Shown here one piece after another: positions 33,527-45,202 of a stretch of DNA of 64,000 nucleotides (the first letter of the stretch is position 1; each line of letters starts with the position of its first letter). Made by a program: the position numbers and the translations under genes. The stretch lies in NCBI GenBank assembly GCA_038373865.1, contig JAXGGA010004457.1:1-64000 (forward strand), written 5' to 3'. Source of the DNA: Uloborus plumipes (Eukaryota; Arthropoda; Arachnida; Araneae; Uloboridae). The notes beneath the pieces were generated by a model. It saw only the letters and a list, made by a program, of their open reading frames with translations. It was not told the origin of the DNA and did no database searches.

Positions 33527-34347
33527 ACCCCACACTAATTCCTTTTACGTGCAAATTTTGAGTAGTTGCCTTTAGTGTTAAAAAAAGTGCTTGGAGTGAG
33601 CAAGGTAACAATTTAAATATTTACTCCCCTAATCTGCCACGAAACAATGCAAAAAAAATTTACAATGGTTAATTTTCTAAACATTCTATATGGTTATATA
33701 TTCTATATGGGTCTAAATATTCTATATGGTTAATATTCTAAATGATTTTAATATCATTCAGTGAATTTTTCGCAAAATATTGCCAATAGCGCCAAGTTGA
33801 AACCAAATTCAAAAAATATTTTTTTCGCCAAATTGGTCGCCAACTTGGCAACATGTCGCCAAGTTGGCGTCAAACACTTGGTGACCAAAAGCTTGGCGAC
33901 ATATCTCCAAGTGGGTGCCAATTTATATCACTTGTGTCTGCATTGAAATTAACACTGATTTACCCCAAAAAAGGGGTAAAACACCCCCTTGGGAACATTC
34001 GAATGCAACCACAAGGGGAGGTGCACAACTAGACCATCCTCAGAGCCTACATACCAAGCTAGAAGCTTCTACGGCATACAGTTTTTGAGTTATGCGACCC
34101 ACATACGCACATACATCCGCACATACGTACATACAGACGTCACGAGAAATCAACTCGGGGGTGGTTGAAAAGGATTTTTCGGCTGCTTATATGTTGGCAG
34201 GTACATATGCACGTGCTGACAGGTCGAAAAAACTACTGAACATTCATTCGAGGGTGAACAAAATCAAAATTTAGACTCAAATTTGAGTGATTTTTTTTTT
34301 TTTTTCCCGCGATTGCAATACTTCCTTTACTACGTAAAAGGAAGTAA
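33527..34347 (+). mobile_element. Hairpin-ended element (CTTCCTTTTACG family), linear copy
   Basis: Begins near ACACTAATTCCTTTTACG and ends in the hairpin ACTTCCTTTACTA / CGTAAAAGGAAGT (34320-34346), followed by A residues. Carries TTGGCGACATGTCGCCAAG-type palindromes near 33840-33920 and the GAAGCTTCTACGGCATA and GACGTCACGAGAAA blocks shared with 20110-20899. Unlike the first copy it lacks the large inverted left arm. No coding. Confidence 0.75.
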
Positions 34348-34349
34348 AA

Positions 34350-34839
34350 AGAGTGGAGCTTTTTTTTTTCGTACAGTTTCCTTGGAGACGACAAAAATTA
34401 TTAAACTTGATACGCCTTTATTAAAGTAACTGAATCTAGTAAAAATAAGTTCCCTATATAAGAGGAGCTGACTAATCTGACATTTAGGTTCTAAAAGTAC
34501 ACGTGGCAACACTAAATGTGTACTAAAATCGTTTAGAAAAAAACTGGTATCTAAGTTTCTGATGTGTTACTTAGTTTATGCTAGATCACTTCAGTTCATA
34601 AGCTACGATTAAGTTTAAGAAATCATCGCTTACGATTATCCTTTTGGATTTGTTCAAATGGGCCTTTTACTCTAATTCTCCTCTCTCGAGAAAAATTTCA
34701 GAAACTCTCCCATTATACTCAAAAATTTGTAATAACAAAAATATATTTCATCTTTTAAATCGTTCAAACGGCGAAAACTGAGCTGTTGTTTTCACAGTAT
34801 AATACTGGAAACCCAGGCTCCAATTTAAAAAAGTTAAAA
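34350..34839. other. Unassigned AT-rich stretch
   Basis: No gene or terminal repeat recognised. Confidence 0.45.
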
Positions 34840-35268
34840 TACACAGTAATAAACTGTAAAACCAGCAATTTTACAGTCTTACTGTACAGTTAGCAATTTT
34901 CCAGTTTATTTCGTAAAATTTATCTGTATTTTAGTGTAAAAACAACAATATAATACTGGCAGCAGAGATTCCAGTTTAAAACTATAAAATGCACGGCAAT
35001 AAACGGCAACCCAAGTAGCATACTTCGTTTTTTAAAGGTTGTAAAATGGTTATTAACGTTGTGACAACGGATTAAAAACGTTTATTAAACGTTTTAACGT
35101 TTTTTGTGCTACCTGGGAATAAGTTAGCCATTTTACAGTTTATCACAGTAAAATTGCTATTTTACAGCTTATTACTGCAAAATTATCCATCTTTAAGTTT
35201 ATTACTATAAAATTAGCTGCAATATACTGTAAAAACAACTTTCGTTTTTTTTACAGTTCATGCATAAT
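34840..35268. repeat. ACAGTAATAAACTGTAAAA-type repeat, copy 2
   Basis: Same family as 441-660 and 51624-51980: alternating TTTACAGTTTATTAC-like phrases in both orientations and a CAGCAGAGATTCCAGTTTAA phrase. Interrupted by the 108-bp MITE at 35010-35117 and abutted by the MITE at 35270. Confidence 0.7.
35010..35117. mobile_element. 108-bp MITE, copy 2
   Basis: CCCAAGTAGCATACTTCG at the left and GTGCTACCTGGG at the right, with the AACGTT-rich core seen at 26142-26249 in the opposite orientation and exactly the same length. Inserted in the ACAGTAATAAACTG repeat. Confidence 0.85.
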
Positions 35269-35269
35269 A

Positions 35270-35487
35270 CTGTAAAGGCCTTTAATTTCGCGGGCCGTAA
35301 TTTTCGCGAAAATGATTATATCTATGATTTCGCGGGCCGAAAATTTCGCGAATTTTGCATGTACAGAACCGAAAGTTGAAAAAGTCCAAAGTAAAAAAAA
35401 AATTCGCGAGGCCTAAATTTTCGCGATTACGAAGAGCTCGCGAAAATCGCGAAAATTAAGGCTTCGCGAATAAAAAGGCCTTTACAG
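35270..35487. mobile_element. TA-flanked MITE rich in TTCGCG
   Basis: Ends CTGTAAAGGCCTTTAATTTC and the complement of AATAAAAAGGCCTTTACAG, TA on both sides (35268-35269, 35488-35489). The interior repeats TTTCGCGGGCC and CGCGAAAAT, giving many CpG dinucleotides in an otherwise CpG-poor setting. Confidence 0.88.
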
Positions 35488-35760
35488 TAATCAATACAAT
35501 TAGTTTTGATCATGTTTGATTTACTAATACATATATTAACCGTGTTCAGTAAACGAATACATATTTTTATTGCAACAGAAAAAATCAAACTGAGAGGAGA
35601 AACCTAATTCAGGAAGCGTGATAGCTTTCATTAACTTTCCATACCATTTCCCGAAAAGCGAATCAATTCCTAGAATGCATCGACGTTGGAATACGTCAAA
35701 AGAGCTATATGCCCGATTTCGACTCATTTAAAGCGATTACGATTACAGCTCGCTGCTTTA

Positions 35761-35940
35761 GGCAGGAATTCAAGTGAAACACGGACGATCGCAACTCGCC
35801 AATGCAATCGCAAATTCCCAAATTTGGATACGTTACAATCGCTACGAGATGCAATTCTAATGTAATTCAACTTCCAGTAGCGATTGCTATTTGCGATCGC
35901 CTTGAAGCAATTGCAATGGTGTTTCACTTGGATTTGGCCT
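35761..35940. mobile_element. Harbinger-type MITE, copy 1
   Basis: Ends GGCAGGAATTCAAGTGAAAC and the complement of GTTTCACTTGGATTTGGCC, next to TTA. It is the reverse of the element at 41675-41861, sharing CAATCGC and GCGATTG phrases throughout. Two overlapping ORFs of 79 and 60 codons are shadows of the palindrome. Confidence 0.7.
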
Positions 35941-36204
35941 TTAAAAGCTATTACAGGTTTCAATTACAAGGCACATTCAATTAGAATCATGGCAGCTGTA
36001 AGGGTTGTGAAATAAAAAGCTTAACATGCATGCGTGTTGAGCTTTTAGCGTTTTAGCAAGAGTAGGAACATTGGAATCTCTTAGTCAACAAGAAATTTCA
36101 ACTGAGTTGAACTATTTAGAGATTTTAATTTCTAGGTATTTGATAAATCAAGTGCAATTAAAATTAGGTTCCTTTAGTCAAGAACGTATTCTGAATTCAT
36201 TTTA

Positions 36205-36763
36205 CAGTGAACTCTCACTTATACACCGCCTCATTTATGCGTCTTTTTCACGTATATGACGATTTTCAGTGGTCCCGGAACATTTCATAGTAAAATAATG
36301 ATAGTATCATTCGTTTATATGTCGCTCTAAAAATAAATATTTCACTTATGCGCCGAATTTTTCGTAAAATGCAAGCAATTAAACTTATTTTCCTAAAAAA
36401 TGAGCATGTTTCTTCACTTTCCTCTTTAATCTTTCGCTTTTATTGCTCACAGAAGGCATTTTTTCCACATGAACTAGAGTTCAGAGAGGGATAATTATCT
36501 ATTGTGGATCGTTTGAAAGGGACCAGTTTATGACTTGGTATGCTACAATTTTTGTGTTATCCTTATCATTGTAGTTAGGTTACAGTAGTTGCCAAATCGT
36601 AGTAATATGGCCATTTTCTATAGAAGCATTCTTATTCATGCTCTCATTAGAACTTATATAGCATTTAAGACTTTTAAATAGGCTTGTTCACTTATGCGTC
36701 TCTCTCACTTATAGGCCTTTTTCTGTTGGTCCCTTGGGCCGGCGCATAAGTGAGAGTTCACTG
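36205..36763. mobile_element. Tigger/pogo-type MITE, copy 1
   Basis: Ends CAGTGAACTCTCACTTATAC and the complement of GCATAAGTGAGAGTTCACTG. TA is on the left; the right flank is TT, probably mutated. Copy 2 at 62000-62556 has TA on both sides. Subterminal GTTCACTTATGCGTC and GTTGGTCCC phrases are typical of this group. No transposase. Confidence 0.85.
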
Positions 36764-39284
36764 TTTTTGCTTACTACACACTCTAAGGATACAATATGGC
36801 AAGTCTTCGCCACTATTACAACTAAGGAATCCAGTTTCTTATTGCTCAAAACAAATATTGAAAAATAACAAATTTTGTAATATAAACGGCCCCAGAGGTA
36901 ACTGAAGATATTTAATTAGTTGAAAAAAATGTGCGCACGTAACTAATAGACTTTCTGCACTATTAGAAATTTGATACATGAAAAAAGTTTTTTTCGATGC
37001 AACTAACGTGCATCGTCCTGGTCACGAGTGACAACTAGTCCTCTTATGCAAATTTCGTCCTCATAAGTTCTTGTTTCTGCTAACAGAACTGTTGTTGTTT
37101 CCCCCTCATCATTATTTAATGTGATTCGTTTACAATGTGATCTAGAACATAAAGTAGTCAGTAACTTTTGATATTGTCTCTGTATTCCGCTTTGGTCCTT
37201 TTCTGTGCTAAATTTCAGTTTTTTCCCACAAAAACTCCCCCTGGTGGACAGTTTGGTACTCCTTTTTTTCTAAGCATCATCAGTGCCTTTCATGTGTATA
37301 GCCGATAAACAAAATTGGATTTATTAAAATGGTCTCCGGTAAACAAAAAAGATTGAAAAACAAAAGAAAAAGAATAAGAAACAACTTTAACAGCCTAGAA
37401 TAAATGCATAAACTATAAAATATCCATTCGCCGAATAATAGCAATGTTAAACGCATTTCGATAATTTTCAACAAAATACAGTAATATTTTTCTACGAGTT
37501 TATATTCTCGACAGGAATCAAGCAGGGGACTGTTTTTTCAAACAGTCTTCTGCCACAAATTCAAAGCTGCAATGAAAAAAATCTGTTACTCTTGGAAATG
37601 TTTTTCGGCATGAAGTTTAAAGTATTCAGTGTGAATTTGACGAAATTGCCGAGAACGGTGTTGAAACTCCACTTTGTTTAGTTTCAGAGCCACATTGGTG
37701 CTGAAAGTAAGCATCGTGATCGTTGCGAAAACAGTCTTCTGGGAAGAGATTTTATTAATGTTAATTAGTTTAATTATTAAACATATTAGTTTTTATGTCC
37801 ACTATTTGTGCCTAAATATATAGGTAGTTTCGTAACTAATTATTTTCGAATTATTTTGCAGATATTACTCAACATTTGCATACATTTATAGGTAGTTTTG
37901 AAAGTAATTATGTTCCAATTATTTTTCAGATATTACGCTACAAACTGCAAATACACAGTCCCCTGGCACTATCCCGTGCCTTGTTATACAAATCAGGGGA
38001 TTTGTCCCCTATCATGATTTATCAGATAAACACAAACTTCAATTGGCCGTCTTTCGAATCAAAGTAATAGATTCATTTTCTGAGCAGTAGTAGTGAAATA
38101 ATACGAACATTTCAAAAACACATGCCCGGACAGATTTTGTATGGAAAATGAAGAGTTGACAGATAAGCGCTATAATATTAAACTATATGCGCTATCCTTG
38201 ATCCTACCACCATCTGTAATTGTAAATGTGGGACAAATTACACTTACCCTATTCGCAGTGGGCTCTAAACAAGCCCCGAAATGTAATTCGATGCAAGTCA
38301 AGCTGATATCACTCTCACAATGGCGGCCACAATTTACGGGGCAACATATTCGATGACAAAATCTTCTCTCCTGTTTCGGCAATTATATTAACTATAACAT
38401 GAGTAATGTTTAGTAATAACGGACGTAAAGGCATTCCTGTATAGATTGAATTCTATGCATCCTGTACAACCAGTAGTTGTTCACAGTTTTAAGATCCATA
38501 TTGGTATTCGTGATTTTAACTGGATTTTGTTTTATTAATTTTGAAATCCGAAATGAATTACTGGTATATAATTGGAAATATTAACATTATAATATTTATT
38601 TCATAAAGTGGCTGCTGCATGTGATTGCGATAAAAAAAAATAGCAGAAGCCCAGCTGAGGTAAAAAATAGAGTTTTTCTAAGAAATGTCAAGACATAAAA
38701 CTGGATTAAAGTATGATTTTCACAATAATTAAAATCTAAAATAATCGTGCTTGTGAATGTGTTTTTTGCTACTATTTACCACCCACTCCCCTAAAAAAAC
38801 ACTTAAAATTGTATTAAAACTGTATGATTAACTGATGAATTTTGTAAGGGACCTCTTAAAGGCTCCAGGGACCAAATCATAGCCAATATTTGAGAAAATT
38901 CCTGCGAAGCCGAACACTTCTGCACAATTAGGCACTAAACTTAGAGCGTTGATGGGAGATCTACTGTTGTTAATGACAGCATATAAATAAGCCCAATGAC
39001 ACTAAGCGCAATTTATTTTTGAGCATGAAAAATTGCTCTTTATTTTTATTTTCGACCTCAGTTGCCATGTAGTCTTTTTTTTTCACATTGTACTCAAAGT
39101 CTGCTACAGGGTGCGTCCCAGTGCTCCACATCCTTAAACGTCCACCAGTCCCTATTTCTTTGGATTGTGGCGCCCATGTCTCACACACACACACAAACAC
39201 ACGTCTACACACACACGCACATACACGCTAACACAAGTCTACACGCTCACACACCTACCTCGATTCGTCCTTGAGAGAAACATA
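36764..39284. other. Largest unassigned region; microsatellite only
   Basis: About 2.5 kb with no recognised TE ends. A GT/AC-rich microsatellite lies at 39181-39256. Several ORFs of 60-80 codons are present (for example 38141-38356 plus and 38170-38382 minus, overlapping in antisense), none with a signal peptide or motif I recognise. If a host exon exists in the window outside 6651, this is a place to look. Confidence 0.45.
39181..39256 (+). repeat. (AC)n microsatellite
   Basis: Imperfect CACACA run with CACGCACA and TCTACACA interruptions. ORFs across it are low-complexity artefacts. Confidence 0.9.
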
Positions 39285-40480
39285 ATGGGGGAGTTTCAGA
39301 AATTTCAAAAGTATTTTTTTCTGAAAGAGCATGCTTCAAAACATTGGAATTAACCATTTTTTCTATTTTTGACACAGTTAAATATTATTTATGATTTATT
39401 TTAACCGGTGCGCAGATGCTATTCCGAAAAAAAAAAAAACAAACATCTGAGCATGACGTCAGTGGTGCTCGTAAGCGCGAAATCTAATTGGTTGTAGTGA
39501 GATAACGAAGTTTGTGACGTCACCGATTCCTGCGATTGGACAACTCAAGTCAAGCAAAATGGTGTTATTACTGGAAAGAGAGCTGTTAGGTGCACCACTG
39601 ACGTCACAAAAACCACGCCCCGTTTTCAAGGTAGGGTATTTAAAAAAATTAATTTAAAAAAACTGTTATAAAAATTAAAGTATTTTCTGGGCCCATGTTA
39701 TTTTTTATATCATTCTATCAATTTCAGTAACAAAAAGTAGTACTTTTGAATGAAGAAAACTCACCCATTGAAATTTAAGCAGTCGAAATTCAAATTAAGA
39801 TTATTCTTTCTCAATAACAAATTGCTATTTGTGCGATAAGACTTTTAATCAATTAAAAAACATTAAAAGTGTTACTTGCATTTTTATTTATTTATTTAAT
39901 AAAAAAATCCTACGAAAAGCTGATCCGGCAAACAATCACCATGACAAATCATCCGAAAACAAAACCCATTTCGAGCACAGTCGCTCCACGGGAATGAAAA
40001 ACGAGAGAAAGGTTAGAATCAACAAATTCCCTGACAGTCAAATACCCTCCTGGAGCTTTGTTTTTACATGTAATCTCAATCTCTCCCTCCATTTGGGAAA
40101 AGTAGCGCCATTCATTTCGCTCCCTATCTTGACAAGCGGGCTTTGAGAAACGCAGTCGGTTAAGTGATGTCCGAATCATAAATACTGAGCACGCACCTGT
40201 GTTTTCCTGTGACGTTTATCGTCGGGAAAAATGACGGGCAGGGTAATATTACGTTTCACAGATAAAACTTCACCCGAATGGGGTGTATCGTTGCGATGGC
40301 TTTTCCATTTTCTGAAGTGATGCATGAGCTGGTCGGAGCAAATAAAATCGTTGAGTAAATATTTCTCAGCCGGGCTCGTTATGTTAACGATTTTTATTAG
40401 TGGTGCGGTAAATCTTTATAGAAGCGAATAAAGTTGCATTTTCATCTTGTTTTGTTTTACTTTTAGTACTTCAAGAGTTT
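39285..40480 (+). repeat. Tandem segmental duplication, unit 1
   Basis: Two blocks, 39285-39780 and about 40262-40480, are repeated in the same order at 40629-41115 and about 41247-41460. The first block contains three perfect CRE octamers TGACGTCA at 39454-39461, 39515-39522 and 39599-39606. The outer two belong to a mirrored phrase (TGACGTCAGTGGTGCTC versus GTGCACCACTGACGTCA). Between them lie ATTGG boxes and an ATG-initiated 24-codon stretch ending at a donor-like AAG|GTAGGG (39559-39637). About 480 bp between the blocks is unique to this unit. Confidence 0.8.
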
Positions 40481-40628
40481 CTCAATACTGCTTTCAATGT
40501 ACATTCAAACCTGCTTTTGTGCGATTTTTTTGGCGATTATAATTTATTTCCGATTTTACTATTACTATATTTTTTTTCTATGTGATTTTTTTTTGCGGTA
40601 AACGAAGTTTTTACTCAAACTGGAGCAC

Positions 40629-41460
40629 AATGGGGGAATTTCCGAAACATTAAAAGTATTTTTTTCTGAAAGAGCATGCTTCAAAATATAGGAATTGACC
40701 ATTTTTTTCATTTTTTTGACACAGTTATATCTTTTTCATGAATTATTTTAATCGGTGCGCAGATGCTATTCCGAAAATAAAACACCTGCGCATGACGTCA
40801 GTGGTGCACGTAAGCGCGAAATCTAATTGGTTGCAGTGAGATGACGAAGGTCGTGACGTCACCGATTCCTGCGATTGGACAACTCAAGTCAAGCAAAATG
40901 GTGTTATTATTAGAAAGAGTGCTGTTAGGTGCACCACTGACGTCACAAAAACCACGCCCCGTTTTCAAGGTAGGGTATTTAAAAAAGTTAATAAAAATAA
41001 ACTGTTGTGAAAATTAAAGTATTTTCCGGGCTCATGTTATTTTTTTATATCATTCAATCAATTTCAGTAACAAAAAGTAGTACTTTTGACTGAAGGAAAC
41101 TCCCTCATTGATGAATACATATGATGAAGCTTATGCGAATAGCAGGGGAATGTGGGGCAGAGTAAAATAGAGGAACAAAGTAAACTGGTAAAATATCTTT
41201 AGTTTGCAGCTCCACCTGTCTAGCTTTTCTTTAACTAATTCGACTGACAAAACTTCACCCGAATGGGGTGTATCGCTGCGATGGCTTTTCCATTTTCTGA
41301 AGTGACACATGAGCTGGTCGGAGTAAATAAAATCGTTGAGTAAAGATTTCTCAGCCGGGCTCGTTATGTTAATGCTTTTTATTAGTGGTTAGGTAATTCT
41401 TTATAGAAACAAATAACGTTGCATTTCGATCTTGTTTTGCTTCCATTTGAGCATTGCAAA
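40629..41460 (+). repeat. Tandem segmental duplication, unit 2
   Basis: Second copy of the unit above with a shorter spacer between blocks (about 130 bp). CRE octamers are at 40793-40800, 40854-40861 and 40938-40945, all intact; the outer pair forms a perfect 17-bp inverted repeat TGACGTCAGTGGTGCAC (40793-40809) / GTGCACCACTGACGTCA (40929-40945). The short ATG frame is also kept, with one synonymous Leu change and one Glu-to-Val change in the part compared. Confidence 0.8.
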
Positions 41461-41674
41461 TATTTTTCCAGGGCCGTAATTAAGGGGTGGGTTTTTAGGG
41501 TTCAAACCCCTCCGAAATTTTGCAGAACTGTTCCAAAAAATGCCTTTTGATGCCCCCTTTTTTTTGCTAAAAAATAATATTACTACTATTTTATTTTCAA
41601 TTTTCTGATTTACTTTTGAATTTCGTTTAAAAAAGGAAATTATAATTATTGAATGATAGTTCAAATTAATTTAG

Positions 41675-41861
41675 GGCCGAATTCAAGTGAAACACCATTG
41701 CAATCGCTTCGAGGCGATCGCAATTGCAATCGCTACTGGAAGTCGAATTACGATAGAATAGCATCTCATAGCGATTGTAACGTTTCACTTGAATCCAAAT
41801 TTGGGAATTTACGATTGCATTGGTGAGTTGCAATCGTCCGTGTTTCACTTGAATTCCGGCC
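41675..41861. mobile_element. Harbinger-type MITE, copy 2
   Basis: Ends GGCCGAATTCAAGTGAAACA and the complement of TGTTTCACTTGAATTCCGGC, flanked by TTAG/TTA. The 3-bp TTA target is the preference of PIF/Harbinger elements. The interior repeats GCAATCGC and GCGATTG. A 115-codon minus-strand ORF runs across it by chance. Confidence 0.8.
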
Positions 41862-42169
41862 TTAGATTTATCTACAGTATTTATCTTTATTGTAGTTTTT
41901 ATAAACATAATTCCATACACAACGATACACCTTTTTAACTGGGGTGAAGATGCTTTGTACACATCAGAATTTTTTCTTTCATTGGAGAGATATGTTATAA
42001 TTTCATTTTTCATGTTAATGCCCCTTAAGCATTTACTTTAACAAAAAGCAATAGAATATAGAATATGAAATCAAATGTTTTCTATCGTGTAGATTTTACG
42101 AGAAATGTGTTGGTAAAACCCTCCCCGAAATAATAGGCTGGTTACTGTCCTGTGTTTTTTCAATACTGC

Positions 42170-42860
42170 TTTCTATACTGCTGCTTAGTTGTTTTTCAAA
42201 ACTTCTACTTTTCAAATGTGTATTTGGCGACATAGTATTTAGTAACTATACACAGCCTTGAAAACTTGCATGAAGTAATGATTGGTAAAAATTAGGTCAC
42301 TTTTACCAACGCCTCTTAAATACTAAATGCCTGCAACTTTCTGGGTTTTAGCACAGAGAAAAATTTCGTCCTTGGTTCACGATACACTGCCATCTACCGG
42401 AATTCTTCGAGAAAGAGAAATTAACGATTGGTTCATTTCTAGATTTAAATTTAAAAATCAACCAATCAAAAAATTTAATTCGAACATTGCTTGGATCCAT
42501 CGCCAATAGCTGCAAAATGCCCTTGGTTCACAAAGCACTGTCATCTACCGGAGTTCTTCGAGAAATTAACGATTGGTTCATTTCTGAATTTAAATTTTAA
42601 AATTAACCAATCAAAAAAATAACAACGGCATTATTGGATTGCCGCAAGGTGGCGCTTAAATAAACCAACGACTACCTTAGCAAAACAAATGTACTAGGCA
42701 TTACCTGAACTCGTTTCAATAGGATTAATTAGTTAATTGTTTTTTAATATTTCAATTTTTTAAATACGTACTTGGCGAAATTGCATTTAGTAATCATACA
42801 GTGCTTTCAAAATATGCATGAAGTAAATATCGGTGAAAACTAGGTGACTCTTACCCGAAC
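42170..42860 (+). repeat. Diverged direct repeat split by a MITE
   Basis: About 42220-42307 (GTATTTAGTAACTATACACA..GTCACTTTTACC) resembles about 42770-42856 (GCATTTAGTAATCATACAGT..GACTCTTACC). The MITE at 42308 is inserted at the end of the first copy. Confidence 0.6.
42308..42699. mobile_element. MULE-type MITE, copy 2 (right end lost)
   Basis: Starts AACGCCTCTTAAATACTAAA and matches 5917-6330 through the CTGCCATCTACCGG and AACCAATCAAAAAA blocks, but stops at GTACTAGGCATT, so the last part of the right inverted repeat is missing. Confidence 0.75.
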
Positions 42861-42935
42861 TAGTTTTAATAGAAATTCCGCTTTTAAGTAAAACGGAATA
42901 TATTTTACCATCTTCACACATGTTCCTATATTCTA

Positions 42936-44301
42936 CACCCTTGTTCAAATCAATTGAAACAAAGAATTGTTTTTTTTAATTTTGAAATAAGTCCTAGTAT
43001 TTTTCACTAATCATACTAAAATTAGTAAAAATATTCATGAGATGAATAAACACTTCTCATATTATCAATTTTCACCAATCAGAGGGTTCTAAGGGTAGAT
43101 GAGCAGGAACTTTCGTAGATTAAAATTGCATCCATTATCACGTCAGTTGAGATTTCACTGTTATTGACGATAAATGTGACACCAAGAAATCGTACGAAGA
43201 TTCCTATTCTTTCCAGACATGCACCAAAGACTTATAGAGAGATTTCGAAAATAGTTGACGTTAGTATTGCAAATGTGAGCCGTGTTGTAAAACAAAATAG
43301 AGAAGCATGATCCATATCGCTAAAGAAGAGAGGAAAATGTTCTCGAGAATTGAAAATAACACCAAGAGATGACTCTTTTGTACTAGAGTCCCTGTATAGA
43401 AGCGCATAGGGACTCTATTTTGTACTTATGCAAAGTAAAAAGACTTTTGCAGCGCTTGATAGAGATTTAAAAAGCTATGGAATACATATGAGCTCATTTA
43501 CTGTTTGGAAGCACCTTATTGTAGCCGGTCGGCCAGCCTATCGGCCTATGAAAAAACAGCTGCTGACCAAACCATTGAAGAAAAAACGCTACTTGTGGGT
43601 ATCAAAATGAAAGAATTGAGCTGTTAAAATGAGAGGAAAGAACTTTTTTGTGACATAATTCATTTCATTGTAAAAGGTCAACGAACGGAGACCTCCAGGT
43701 AAAAGAATTCGGGACTGTATCATGAACCGATTTGTTTACTCCCTCAAAAGAAGATGCTTGGGGGTCGTTTCGGTTAAAATGGGGTTGGTTTTTTACAGCC
43801 TGCTGATGGTATGATGCGTTCTGAGCAATCTATTACAATTACGGGCAAAAAACGGTTACAAAAAATGCTTTACCAGTATTGCAGAAACGATGCGCAGATG
43901 GAATGGAAATTTTCCAGCCGGATTTAGTTCCCAAAATTACCAGGAAATTTATGTCTGAGAACCAAATAGAGACAATGGAGGACTTGGAACCTCTCTTGAT
44001 ATCAATTCAGTCAAGAATCTTTGATCTATATGCAAGAATCGCCTATTGCATAAGGGCTATTCAACTACGGAGAAGCTAATCACTGCGTTAATTCATGTCT
44101 GGTACAAGGTCACAAATATTTCAAATGAGTGTAAAAAAATGGTGGATTCCATGTCAAATCGTGTTCAAATGTTAATAAAGAGTTGTTGAGATCCTATTAT
44201 GCTGTAAAATCTCTTGACTTTACATAAATTCAGATAAAATCGCATTTCTATTTAGTTTTTTCAAGTTTTCGAGTATGCTTCAATTAATTTGCACAAGGAT
44301 G
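42936..44301 (+). mobile_element. Full-length but dead Tc1-like transposon
   Basis: Inverted ends CACCCTTGTTCAAATCAATT and the complement of AATTAATTTGCACAAGGATG, with TA on both sides (42934-42935, 44302-44303). The length of 1366 bp is right for a complete Tc1 element. It contains the remains of a single transposase gene on the plus strand (separate entry). End repeats are short and about 25 bp. Confidence 0.85.
43160..44178 (+). pseudogene. Tc1-like transposase pseudogene
   Basis: Transposases of this family bind the element ends through paired helix-turn-helix domains and cut with a DDE/D catalytic core. Translating in shifting frames recovers the family order: a DNA-binding part at about 43222-43306 (RLIERFRKIVDVSIANVSRV), then TPRDDSFVLESLYRSA near 43360-43408. 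A longer piece follows at 43428-43610 (AALDRDLKSYGIHMSSFTVW then GRPAYRPMKKQLLTKPLKKK), then a catalytic region around CDIIHFIVKGQR near 43650 where the expected DE.HF is altered, and a C-terminal SNRVQMLIKS near 44144-44173. Several stops and frameshifts separate these pieces, so it cannot make a protein. The ORF at 43428-43610 is its longest surviving piece. Family identification is confident; the exact subfamily is not resolved. Confidence 0.88.
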
Positions 44302-44303
44302 TA

Positions 44304-45007
44304 ACAGTTGGATTTTGTTAAATAAAATGTGAGAGATTCAGTTTTTTAGTAAAGTAAAAAAACGCATAATTTGTATGAAATCATGTTCCTAAATAATTTG
44401 AAAACACAAATGGAAAACGCACACATTTAACGCAAATGGAAAAAAAACTGTAAGTGATATGATTTTACTGGTTCGTAACTTTTTTTTCTTCTAATCTTCA
44501 GCAGTTCATTATAATAAGTCTGAATAGAGTACCTCTCATTTACATATGAATAGCTTTAAAGTAGGCAACGTCAAAAACTGCCTTTGGTAAGTTAGTCGTA
44601 TTAACACGACGGCATTGTTCCTAGCAATTCAAATCCCCAACTTTTTCCGCTTACCATTTATTTCTTTGTTTATAGCCTTCATTACATATTTTCTCGGAAT
44701 GGGAAAAATGTCATTAGAGTCTGAGAGGCAGATTGTGTGAAAATAATGCTTTGACGTTTTTAAAGCTTAGATGTAAAAAGTACGTTTTAAACTTTTTATT
44801 TACTTTTTTAACAAAAGCTCCTAAAAGAAAAGGGATAATGAACCACTTTAAATTAGTTAGTGTTAAGGAATAAAGCCATTAAAATAAATACTTCTTTTAA
44901 ATATAGTCATTTAGGGTAACTATACTTTGAGACATTCCACTTAACTCCACAAAATTTTAGGTATGTTTGAGAGGAAAAAAATCCCACATCTGCACTTTCT
45001 CTGTAAG
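44304..45007. other. Unassigned AT-rich stretch
   Basis: No recognised ORF, repeat end or RNA. Confidence 0.5.
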
Positions 45008-45100
45008 GCAGCGTTTCCCAACTTGTGGTACGCGTACCATTGGTGGTACGTGACCTGCTAGCTGGTGGTACTCGAAAAACAATCAATAATGGCGAACATA
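45008..45100 (+). mobile_element. hAT left-end fragment
   Basis: CAGCGTTTCCCAACTTGTGG followed by TACGCGTACCATTGGTGGTACG is a classic hAT terminal sequence with its subterminal GGTAC palindromes. No matching right end was found, so it is a solo terminus. Confidence 0.65.
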
Positions 45101-45202
45101 GAAACTAAATAAATTAAAAACCTATCATGGAAAATCTTTTCCTATTATTCGTAAAAAATATTTAATTATTAATATCATATTGTAAACAATTACGGTGTCG
45201 AC

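Noticed and set aside
35724..35984. Overlapping sense and antisense ORFs rich in Ile/Ala/Asn
   Set aside because: Products of the GCAATCGC / GCGATTG palindromic MITE.
37876..38382. Possible host exons in the 36.8-39.3 kb TE-poor region
   Set aside because: ORFs of 60-71 codons overlap in antisense, lack motifs, and have no convincing pair of splice sites.
39062..39274. His/Thr-rich ORFs
   Set aside because: Translation of the (AC)n microsatellite.
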